From Macrophomina tecta (taxonomy: Eukaryota > Ascomycota > Dothideomycetes > Botryosphaeriales > Botryosphaeriaceae), in the NCBI GenBank assembly GCA_024180945.1, contig JAKSGN010000022.1, positions 1,178,001 through 1,242,000 on the forward strand: 64,000 nt of DNA, written 5' to 3'. Of this stretch, positions 34,445-43,974 are shown piece after piece. The first letter of the stretch is position 1; every line of letters starts with the position of its first letter. Under the pieces are notes generated by a model. That model was given only the letters and a program-made list of their open reading frames with translations, was not told where the DNA came from and searched no databases. The position numbers and the translations under genes are program-made.

Positions 34445-35138
34445 GTCGAGTTTCTTCTCGATGTGCTCCGGCGGGAGATTGTCTTTCGGAATGCGTGGGT
34501 GACAAGGCGGACGAGGATGAAATTTTCGCGGCAGGGATAGGGGGTTGTCAAGCAGATGGTGAAAAACCGGTATACCGACGTATTGGAAGGAAGGCCCACA
34601 CTTTTTGTATTCTGCCGATGTTAGCGGGCTCACCCGGAATGGCTGCGGTGGAAGGCCATAGAAAACTATCACGATGACAAAGGACGGACCGCTCCGTCTA
34701 AGATGGACTGGGACAAATATTGCGCCGCGTGCAGCCAAGGCCAAGTTATCAACTAACCAAAAATCGACGTCTTAAACACTGTATCGGGTAGGTGCCGGAC
34801 CAACTTTGGTGAAGCACGGTCGGTTAATAATCCTCATTATCTAAGCTACGGAATGTTTAGTTTGTTGGGCTGTTTAGCCGCTGCGGCCTGACTAACAATA
34901 AGATTGCAATGGTGTCGCTGTTAACCAAGGAGACCATTCGGTGCCGCTTAAGAGACCCTCCATCGCCGGCGCTCATTTATCCGAGTCCGGGCTTTTCGCG
35001 GTGGGAATTGCTGCGAAACTTTATAAGACGCTAGAGTCGGCACAACTATCAGGCCGCAGCTTAAGCGTCAACTCACGAGGTAGCGCGGCCTAATTAGCAT
35101 TGCCGCTAATGTTGCAGCACGGTCTCCTAGGCAAGTGT
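34445..35138. other. intergenic before transposon relics
   Basis: Promoter or leader of the SDR gene and unassigned sequence; no coding signal. Confidence 0.45.
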
Positions 35139-35140
35139 TA

Positions 35141-35502
35141 CCGCACTCGTGCAAAAGTCAGGGCTCACGGACGTGCACAACAACGCCCCCTCTTTATCCC
35201 TTGCCTCATTACACCACCGTGCAGCGCATCTTTGGACGGGGATTTCAGGCAATGCTAGGTAAAGGCATTAGCTTTTGTAAAATTAAAGAGTTTTTTAATT
35301 ATCATATAGCCGCAAGATAGTAAATCTAGGCGTTATATTACCCCTAAGACTCGCTTCTCTAAATACGCGATTAGGAGCTATATTAACTACTATTATATAA
35401 CTAGCCAGGTCGATCTGATACCTCGTCCTATCAGTCCTTCTAAAGTTGCCCTTCGTACGGAGCGCTGGATTATTTGATTTATTAACTAGTTTCTAAAACT
35501 TG
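35141..35502 (+). mobile_element. RIP-decayed, truncated copy of the Tc1-like element at 43975
   Basis: Begins after a TA with the same terminal inverted repeat as the intact element (CCGCAC-C/T-CGTGCAAAAGTC...), differing by C-to-T changes. It then follows the first 365 or so bases of that element, including the transposase start region (QRIFGR, QAMLGKGIS) with many C-to-T/G-to-A differences and stops. Homology ends abruptly near 35502, so the 3' two thirds are missing. Confidence 0.8.
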
Positions 35503-35505
35503 AGT

Positions 35506-35864
35506 GATTACGGCTACTTGGTTATCATATTCTATTTGGTTGCCTACGAGGCTGGTTGCAATGGACACGTTGGCTGTGGACTCTTCTGTTACCCCTCCTT
35601 GCCTCTTACACGGTTCTGGTTTCCTTTGCCCTCTGCCTCACTAGACGCTCTTTTGCGGAGCCTCCCTCCCGACAACAACGTAGAAGTAGTACTGTTTAGA
35701 TTACTATTACTTAGTTATTATATTCTATATAGTTATCTAGGAGGCTACTTATAATAAACGCGTTTTAAACTCTTTTCTTATTTCTTCTTATCTCTTATAC
35801 GGTTCTATCTTTCTTTATTCTCTAGCTTACTAGACACTTTTTTACAAAGTATTTCTTCCGATAA
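35506..35864. repeat. tandem direct repeat of about 175 bp, second unit heavily RIPed
   Basis: Unit 1 is about 35506-35690 and unit 2 about 35699-35864. Both run GATTAC...TACTTRGTTATYATATTCTAT...CTTAYACGGTTCT...CTAGACRCTYTTTT...TTCCGA. Almost all differences are C-to-T in unit 2, which is nearly pure AT. The family is unknown; it could be a piece of an LTR. Confidence 0.65.
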
Positions 35865-36238
35865 TGTTGGAATGAAAACTCGTAACGCCATGCCCAGAAA
35901 TCTGAGCTGCCAGACGTTCCTTGCATTCAACATACACCCCCCATCTGCTGGGGGTTGGGGGGGGGGGGGGTTAACACCCACGCCAACCAAACGCACGATC
36001 TGAATTGCGTTGGGAAAGTTCCGCGTAACGCGGGTGGCGCTCCGGCTGTGGTGGTTGGTCTGGTACGAAGCGTTGCTTTTTCTTGCCGTGTTTAGTGTCT
36101 TTTACGGACAAGGCGGGAGGGAGGTCGAAGGGGCTGCCGATTGACTAACAGCTCATTCCGGGCTTATAACTATTGGAACGAAAAAGCGTGACGCCGCGCT
36201 TGGAAATCTAAGCTGGTAGACGTTTCTTAAATGCAATA
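35865..36238 (-). mobile_element. TRIM-like miniature LTR element
   Basis: 374 bp bounded by 68-bp direct repeats (35865-35932 and 36171-36238), each of TG/TATTGG...CAAC/TA type. Read on the minus strand, the internal part starts right after the first repeat with GTTATAAGCCCGGAATGAGC (36151-36170), close to the complement of the initiator tRNA-Met anticodon half. It ends with the purine tract GATGGGGGG just before the second repeat. Flanks gataa/aataa may be a mutated 5-bp target duplication. No coding capacity. A 14-base G run sits at 35957-35970. Confidence 0.65.
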
Positions 36239-36472
36239 AATAATAATCTTAATATATCTTATACTACTTTTTATTAAAGGTTGTAATTATACAAAAGAAA
36301 TAGAAAAGTGACTAAGACTTTTAGTCTAGTATAAGCTATTATATAGCTTTACTAGTATCTAGTATCTACTACTATATTAAGTGTTTTTATAGGCTTTAAA
36401 TATGTTAAAATTAATAAGAAAGATTTCTAAAGACTAGCTAATCTCTAAAAAGAATTAAGAAGAATTTAAATA
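36239..36472. other. AT-rich RIP-like DNA
   Basis: Extremely AT-rich, TpA-rich stretch flanking the pogo element; no gene. Confidence 0.6.
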
Positions 36473-38328
36473 ACGTGGTTGATAACCGAGCTGCGCATAC
36501 AACCGAGCTGCGCACCCCACCACCAAAATCCATCCTACCTACCTTCAAACGCGATGCATCCACAACACCACACACTGACATCTTCTAACGAAGCGAGAAT
36601 TAAGCTAGCTATACAATCTCGTAAACGAAACGCGTCTTTAAGCGAGCGACGCGCTGCGGCCCTCTACGCCGTTCCCCCAAGTACGCTCCGCAGCCGACGC
36701 GGTGGAGCGACCCCCCGACGCGATTGCGAGGCCAACGGGCGAAAGCTCAGCAAGGAAGAGGAGCTAGTGATAGTTGAGCGTATATTGGACCAGGATTTAA
36801 GAGGGTTTCCGCCTACGAAGCTTGCTGTGCGAGCAATGGCCGATAGGTTGCTAGCAGAGCGGGGTGGCAAGCCAACAGGCAAGCGCTGGGTGGATAACCT
36901 CATTAAGCGATCGCCTGCGCTCAGGGTTCGGATGACACGTTCCTATGATCGCCAGCGAGCCTTGAACGAAGATCCAGAGGTGATTGGCAGGTGGTTCGAG
37001 CTGGTGCGCAATATAAAGGCGAAGTATGGCATCCTTGATGAAGACAGCTACAACTTTGACGAGACTGGCTTTATGATGGGTGTAATCTCGACGCGGTACG
37101 TGGTTACAGGCTCAGAAGAACGCTGCGGCAAAGCGAAATTAGTGCAGCCAGGCGATCGCGAGTGGACCACCGCGATTGAGTGTATCTGTGCCGACGGCTC
37201 TGTGATTCCCCCCTTCATCATCTTCGCAGGCAAGAAGCACATCTCCACCTGGTACCAGGACGGCCTCGTGCCCGAGGATTGGCCTATTGGAGTCACCGAG
37301 AACGGCTGGACGACCAACGAGCTCGGAGTCGAGTGGTTAAAGCATTTTAACGCGCATACAAAGTCGCGTACCGTGGGCACGCACCGGCTGCTCATAATCG
37401 ACGGTCACGAGAGCCACAACTCGCAGGATTTCCAGGATCTCTGTAGGGAGAACAGGATTATCGCTCTCTGTATGCCCCCACACGCGTCGCACCTATTGCA
37501 GCCACTTGATGTGGGTTGCTATTCGCCGTTGAAGCGCGCGTACGGTGATGAGATCTCGGCCTTGGCGCGCAGGCACGTCACCCATATCTCTAAGACCGAG
37601 TTCCTCCCAGCCTTCAGGGCAGCTCACGACCGGGTTTTTAAGAAGGAGAACATCCTTGCAAGCTTTAGAGGCGCTGGGCTAGTCCCACTAGACCCAGACG
37701 CGGTGCTATCCAAGCTTGATGTGAAGCTTCGTACGCCAACGCCACCTGCCCTAGAGACCACCCCTTGGGAGCCCAAAACACCGCGCACTCTTCACGAAGT
37801 AGACTTCCAATCAGCCTTTGTCCTTAATAAGATTCCGCCTCCTGCAGGTTCTTCGCCAAGTTCCTTGAAAGAAGCTGTGGTTCAGCTAACAAAAGGCACT
37901 ATAGCGATGGCACACGAACTGGTGTTGTTGCGCGCCGAAATCACAGACTTGCGGGAGGCCAATAAGACTCTAACCAAGCGGAAATCAGGCAAGAGGAAGT
38001 ATATCCAGACTAGAGGGTCGTTGACGGCAGAGGAGGCAGCTGAATTGATGGCTCCTAGCAACGTAGGTGGGCGGGATGAGGGTGGGGAGTCTTCGAAGAG
38101 GGCGCGCACGGGTGGGGATGCGACACAACAAAGGCGCTGCGGGCGCTGCGGTATGCTAGGACACAATTTGCGTACCTGCAAGCTAGATACTAATGAATTT
38201 AAAAATTCTAAATAAACTTGTTGCATTGCAATAGCTTGTTGTAGTGTTGAGATATTAGCCTGCAAAGTCGCGCGGCATTGGTAGGGTGCGCAGCTCGGTT
38301 GTATGCGCAGCTCGGTTATCAACCACGT
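36473..38328 (+). mobile_element. intact pogo/Fot1-like DNA transposon
   Basis: 1856 bp between TA dinucleotides (36471-36472 and 38329-38330). Perfect 45-bp terminal inverted repeats start ACGTGGTTGATAACCGAG; inside each repeat the 13-mer ACCGAGCTGCGCA occurs twice, 17 bases apart. It carries one uninterrupted transposase gene. Unlike its AT-rich surroundings it shows no RIP-type damage, so it looks recent and possibly able to move. Confidence 0.92.
36554..38215 (+). CDS. pogo/Fot1-type transposase with C-terminal zinc knuckle
   Basis: Single exon, 553 residues from the first ATG (36554). The frame is open back into the inverted repeat but has no earlier ATG. Domains: N-terminal psq-type helix-turn-helix (ARIKLAIQSRKRNASLSERRAAALY, about residues 15-60), CENP-B/Tc5-type second DNA-binding helix bundle (about 75-150), DDE_1 catalytic core with D169 (YNFDETGF), D283 (LIIDGHESH) and D319 (LLQPLDVGCY), i.e. 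DD35D, then a coiled-coil-like basic segment. A CCHC zinc knuckle (CGRCGMLGHNLRTC, about 528-543) ends the protein. It cuts and pastes the element at TA sites in the nucleus. No stop or frameshift. Confidence 0.93.
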   Translation: MHPQHHTLTSSNEARIKLAIQSRKRNASLSERRAAALYAVPPSTLRSRRGGATPRRDCEANGRKLSKEEELVIVERILDQDLRGFPPTKLAVRAMADRLLAERGGKPTGKRWVDNLIKRSPALRVRMTRSYDRQRALNEDPEVIGRWFELVRNIKAKYGILDEDSYNFDETGFMMGVISTRYVVTGSEERCGKAKLVQPGDREWTTAIECICADGSVIPPFIIFAGKKHISTWYQDGLVPEDWPIGVTENGWTTNELGVEWLKHFNAHTKSRTVGTHRLLIIDGHESHNSQDFQDLCRENRIIALCMPPHASHLLQPLDVGCYSPLKRAYGDEISALARRHVTHISKTEFLPAFRAAHDRVFKKENILASFRGAGLVPLDPDAVLSKLDVKLRTPTPPALETTPWEPKTPRTLHEVDFQSAFVLNKIPPPAGSSPSSLKEAVVQLTKGTIAMAHELVLLRAEITDLREANKTLTKRKSGKRKYIQTRGSLTAEEAAELMAPSNVGGRDEGGESSKRARTGGDATQQRRCGRCGMLGHNLRTCKLDTNEFKNSK

Positions 38329-38739
38329 TACAAGTAAAATTAGTAATAATAAGTAGAAAGCTTTTAAAAAAGGTAGTATTCTTAGATATAGACCCTGAAT
38401 AAAAAGGATTCAGCCCGGTTATAAACTATATATATATATAAATATAGTATCACGTGTTAAAGGCACGTAATACGCGTATAGATAGTATTCTAACAGTATA
38501 TTAATTTTTAAAAAGTTAATTTAAAACTTATTTCGTAAGTAATAGTACTACGAGGTACATAATTTTATACAGCTTATTACCGGAGACGTTAGATTGGCCG
38601 ACGGGACGAATATTCCTCCGGTTCACCCCAAAATTTATGAGCAGGCCCACCTCAAAGAGCGACAGAGAGGACGTTGGCTTTGCAGCGGCCTTTCTTCACG
38701 GCCATTTCGACAACTCGGAAGTTTGAATGGGATTACTGT
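38329..38739. other. AT-rich RIP-like DNA
   Basis: AT-rich stretch with a TATATATATATA run at about 38430; no gene. Confidence 0.55.
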
Positions 38740-38866
38740 GGTGGGAGGGGTAAATATCGTTATTTCGTGGGCCAATGGCCAATTCAGCCACCATAATTCT
38801 ACGCGCACCGAGCGTTTTGCCCCCTTGTGGCTGGCCCACCAAATAACGATACTTACCCCTCCCACC
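38740..38866. mobile_element. foldback MITE-like inverted repeat
   Basis: 127 bp with arms of about 35 bases (38740-38774 and 38832-38866), GGTGGGAGGGGTAARTATCG...GTGGGCCA against its reverse complement, with only a few mismatches. No coding capacity and no clear target duplication. It lies about 335 bp upstream of the CYP505 start. Confidence 0.65.
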
Positions 38867-39201
38867 AAAATATAGAGATACGATAGTTCGTTGCAACCAC
38901 AGTGCCACCCATGCCGTAATAGCCTATGAGCGGTCAACGCCAAACTTATCTTGCAGTGTGGGTGGAGCGTTGGTGGAGAGTTGGTGGGCGGCCTTTCGGC
39001 TGCCCCCGGATTGACCCAAAGTAGTAGTCCTAGTGACAATCAATGAATGTTACCTTCCCTTGCCATCCGCCACTGACAAGTGGCCATTTCCAGCTGCTCC
39101 TCAGCCACTCTGTACCCATCAAGCGCGCCATAACGGATCTCACCCCGTCCAGTCTGCAGTACTCATCATCATTACCACCGTAAGACTAGGACAAGTACAT
39201 C

Positions 39202-42200
39202 ATGGTCATTCAAACAGAACAGCTCGCGGATATCCCGGGGCCCGCCGGTAAGCCGACATAGCGTTTGGGAGTGCCATGCTCGCTGACCGATGTAGGGATG
39301 CCCTTTCTGGGCAACATGTTGGACATGGATCGCGACAGCCCGCTCTCGTCCATCGTCCGCATATGCAACGAATATGGTATGTATGAATCCGCTACAACAT
39401 GGGCAACAAAGCATCGCGATTAACCGAGACCAACGAGGCTCCATATGCCAAATGTCATTCGGAGGTTCCAAGAAGATCCTCGTAGGAGGCCACGCAATTT
39501 TGGACGAGCTCAGTGATGAAAAGCGCTTTCACAAAGGCATCGGGGCCATTGTTTCAAAGGTGCGACACCTGACCGGAGACGGCCTTTTCACCGCACCCCA
39601 CGATGCACCCGCCTGGGGCGTTGCGCACCGCATCCTCATGCCAGTGTTTGGCCCCATGAAGATCAGGGAGATGTTCCCGGAGATGAAGGACTTGGCCCAA
39701 CAACTCCTGCTGAAATGGTAGGTGGAATCCCGGGTTCCGGGGCTGAAGTGGTGCTGAACTGAACAGGGCACGGTACGGCGACGAGGAGGAAATCCCTATC
39801 ACCGAGGATTTCACCCGCCTCACGCTCGACACGATTGCTCTATGCTCCATGGACTTCCGCTTCAATAGCTTCTACAAGGATGAGATGCATCCGTTTGTGG
39901 AGAGCATGAACAAGGTCCTCAAAGAAGCCGGGACCCAGGCACAGTTCCCCGAACTTATAAACTACACTTTGCGCCGTTTTGCGGTGGACAAGTTCAACGC
40001 CGAAATCGCCACCATGCGAGAAATCGGAGCATCCATCATCCAAAAACGGCGCACCCATCCGGTCGATTCCCCCGATCTGCTGAACACACTCATCCACGGC
40101 CGTGATCCCCAAACAGGCGAGGGTCTGTCCGACGAGCTCATCATCGACGAGCTTATCACCTTCCTGGTCGCCGGGCACGAAACTACCTCCGGCCTGCTCT
40201 CCGCCTTCTACTACCTTCTCGCCAACCCGTCCGCCCTCGCTGCCGCTCGCACCGAAATCGACACCGTCATCGGCACGGCGGCCATCACCGTCGAGCACCT
40301 TGCCCAGCTACCCTACCTCACCGCCGTGCTCCGCGAGACGCTGCGCCTACAGCCAACGGCGCCGATATACGAGCTCATCCCCTTCGAAGACACGGTGATT
40401 GGCGACAAGTACTTGGTCAAGAAGGGCGATTCGCTGCTGGTCATCCTGCCCGCCGTGCACCGGGATCCGGCGGTCTGGGGCACTGACGCCGACGTCTTCC
40501 GCCCGGAGCGCATGCTCGACGGCAACTTCGAGAAGCTGCCCAAAAATGCGTGGAAGCCGTTCGGCAACGGCTCGAGGGCGTGCATCGGCAGGGCGTTCGC
40601 GTGGCAGGAGGCACTGCTAGTGACGGCCCTGTTGCTGCAAAATTTCGACTGCAAGATGGCGGATCCTGGCTACCTGCTGAAGGTCAAGGATACCCTGACC
40701 ATCAAGCCGGACGACTTTAGAATGAAAGTGAAGCTGAGGAGAGGCAGGAATGCCACGCAGTTGCTGACGGCGCTGGGCTGGGTCGAGGGTATTGAGAGGA
40801 GCACCGCGGCCGAGGGTGACAACGAAGAGGACGGCGCTGCCGAGAGGAAACCGATGACGATCCTCTACGGCTCGAACAGCGGGAGCCGCGAGACTTTGGC
40901 GCATCGGTTGGCGAGAGATGCGGAGAAGAAGGGGTGGGCCGCGAAGCAGATCGCGACCCTGGATGCGGCGGTTAACAAGCTGCCGAAGGGTCAGCCGGTG
41001 ATAGTGGTCACGGCTTCGTATGACGGCCAACCGGCTGACAACGCTGCTAAGTTTGTCAACTGGCTTGAGGCATTGGATGGAAAGCCGCTTGAGGGTGTCA
41101 CCTATGCCGTCTTTGGGTGTGGTACGTTCCCCGGCAACAGATAAGCCAGAGATGGGGCAGATTTGCTTACGATGCTTCTCCAGGACACCGCGATTGGCAA
41201 AGTACTCTCTACAAGGTTCCCACGTTGATCAACGACCTCCTCGAGAAAGCTGGCGCAAGGAGGATAGCTTCCATGGGCACCGCTGATTCAGCAGTCAGCA
41301 ATCTTCTCTCCGACTTGGATGCTTGGCAAGAGGAAAAGCTCTGGCCAGCATTGGGACATGAGGCGGACGATAGCGGTGAAGCCAACTTGATCAACTCACT
41401 GCTGCGGGTCGAAATATCCAAGCCGCGCCGCAATAAGATATACTCGAACCTTGTGGAAGCGACAGTCACCGAGGCGAGATTGCTCACTGCTCCAGGGGCA
41501 TCAAAGAAGAAGCACGTTGAGGTCAAACTCCCGCCAGGGATCGAATACGCACCCGGAGACCACATGCAGGTTCTCCCGGTGAACACCAGAAGGGAAATCC
41601 AACGTGCTCTTGCGCGCTTCCAGCTTACGTGGGACGCCTTGATCAAGGTCAGCAACAAAAAGAGCGGCATCTTCCCTGCCGGCGAGTCCATCGCGGCGGG
41701 CGAGCTTCTGGGTAATTACGTGGAGCTCTCACAACCAGCGACCCCAAAGGTACGTGTGTCGCCCTGCGCGTCCCCGGCCCCGCCCCTCCCCCCTTTCCCT
41801 CCTCTCTCGGAGGGTCGGGATGGTGGAGACATCGTCCATCCCATCTCACACAATAATCTGTAGGATATCCGCATCCTCGCCGCCGCCGCCGCCAACCCCG
41901 CCACCAAGGCGGCCCTGACGGACCTCGCAACCTCGTTTTCCGATGCCTCAATCGGTTCCGCTCGAACCTCCGTCCTCGACCTCCTGACCACGCACTTCCC
42001 CTCCGCCGCCGACATCCCACTTCAATTCGGGACCTTCCTCTTCCTCCTGCCACCCCTCCGCCTACGTACCTACTCCATCTCCTCCGCACTGGCCCACCAC
42101 CCCGGCCATGCGTCCCTCACCTTCTCCGTCGTGGGCAGCCAAGAGACGGCGGCGGCGTCGCCGTCGACTGGGCCCCAGGGATCGGGCCTGCCATACCTGG

Positions 42201-42814
42201 GCGTCGCGTCCAACTACCTCGCCGAACTGAGCGCGGGCGACATCGTGCACGTGGCGCACAGGCCGACCAAGGCGTGGTTCGGCTTGCCGGAGAGGTTGAC
42301 TACGCCGATCGTGATGGTGGCGGTCGGGTCGGGCGTCGCACCCTTCAGGGGATTCGTGCAGGAGCGGGCTTTGGCGATCAGAACAAACAACGGGACGGAA
42401 GAGGTGGCGGCGGCCCCGGCGCTGTTGTTTTTCGGCTGCAGGAGCCCCGGCGTGGATGATTTGTACAGAGAGGAGTGGGATCGGTTCGAGGAGGAAGGGG
42501 TCGTGGGCGTGAGGAGGGCGTACAGTCGGGTCGAAGAGGGGCGAGAACTTGGGCGAGGAGAGTGGCAAGGGTATGTACAGGATGTATTGAGGCAGGAAGG
42601 ACAGAAGGAAGAGTTGACGGCGCTGTGGGAGAATGGCGCGAAGATTTATGTGTGCGGCAGCCCCAAGATGGCGAAAGCCGTAAAGGAGGTTTTTGCCAAC
42701 ATAGCTTGGGAGGCTGCAAGGAAGAATGGGGACCGGGAGACCGCAGGCATGGCGGCGGGTGAGTGGTTCAGGCGGTTCGAGAATGAAAGGTATGCGGTGG
42801 AGATCTTTGCTTAA
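39202..42814 (+). CDS. self-sufficient cytochrome P450-reductase fusion, CYP505 type
   Basis: Six exons: 39202-39247, 39296-39376, 39438-39717, 39767-41121, 41184-41749 and 41864-42814, with introns of 48, 61, 49, 62 and 114 bp; all phases agree and give 1092 residues. The N-terminal heme domain (about 1-470) has IPGPAGMPFLGN, I-helix AGHETTSG, ExxR in ETLRL, and heme loop FGNGSRACIGRAF with C408. An FMN/flavodoxin domain follows (TILYGSNSGSRETLA from about 499; FGCGHRDW), then FAD (RTYSISS, about 843) and NADPH (VGSGVAPFRGF, about 930) domains, ending with an aromatic-rich RYAVEIFA. CYP505 enzymes (P450foxy) hydroxylate fatty acids at sub-terminal carbons without a separate reductase; some serve in secondary metabolism. 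Soluble, with no membrane anchor. Confidence 0.95.
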
Positions 42815-43974
42815 TTTTATCCAAGGTTTAGTATACTAGAGGTTTGTATATCTTCAGTCTATGGTTCGTATACCTTACCTTCATACCTTAATGTTGTACT
42901 GGCAAAAGTACGACGCCGCACTATTACTAGTACGTGCTGATATGCCATATATTTTAACACTTACGTGCAGATAAAAGCTTCTTCCCTAGAATATTATATA
43001 ACCCAGTCTAGTCTAACCTGCGCTACGTTGTAATTCATACTAAGAATAACTTTCTTTACCTAGAGTCTTACTCTGCTATTTTACTTCTGGAATACTTATT
43101 ATTTCTAGGAAGACATTTAAAAGTATGAAAGAATGTTAACATATCAGTTCTATTAAAAATTTCTAGTAAGTATATAGCTTATTTAGCAATAATAGACTGA
43201 ATCAGAACAGATTAGTACCGTATTAAACAAAAGAGATCATAGAGTAGTCTTCTATTCTCTTTTAAATATACTATGTTGGAAAATCTTGTTGGCGGTATTT
43301 TCAGAATGCCGCAGGACGGTGGCGACCGGCCGGGCGATCTGTGTGATGCTGGTGGGATAGAAGCGGAGACACGCGCAGCCGAAAAGGCCCCCGAGGGCTC
43401 ACCCGGTCCATGAAGGGCCTGGTCGTGATGGCTGCTCAACTCACCTTTAGTCGTAAGGGCACAAAAAAAAGGTAGTGCTTCTGTTTTGGAAACGGCCGCT
43501 GCGGTAACGACGACGCAGTGCGCGATCAGCAACGCGTGAGCGCTTGAGCATGCTGCGCATGTATCACCGTATCCGACCCTGAGGACAGCTGCGACAACAG
43601 TCGCACTAGCCAGCTTTGACTGCTCGGCCCCGGCCGTTATGAAAGCCAGGCTAAGAATGGCGTTCTGCCCCTGAAAGCCATGATACGCTTGACGCTAAAA
43701 CAGCGCGACTGACATGATTGAGGACAACAATCTGCCTGGAGACCTGACGGCTCAGAGGCATATCATCTCCAGCTACGCAATCTCGCCTTCCCTCGAAACG
43801 ACCAGGGAAATTACTTGCGCGCGATTGGGTCAGCCCCGCTTCTGCGCCACGAGCGGTGTAAGAGTTCCCAGCCATGGCTTTTTTCATGGTGCCCGCAGTC
43901 GGTCGGGCGAACTCTTTGGCCCGACACCGGCTCGCGTCCGCTTGTACCTGAGTACAAGATAGTGGTAGGCGCTA
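42815..43974. other. intergenic; AT-rich first half
   Basis: 42830-43270 is strongly AT-rich, RIP-like. 43270-43970 is GC-balanced with short overlapping open frames on both strands that match nothing known. Confidence 0.5.

Noticed and set aside
33509..34744. Longer 411-residue version of the SDR at 33509
   Set aside because: The first 100 codons are Pro/Ser/Arg-rich and unlike the family; the SDR N-terminus fits the ATG at 34444.
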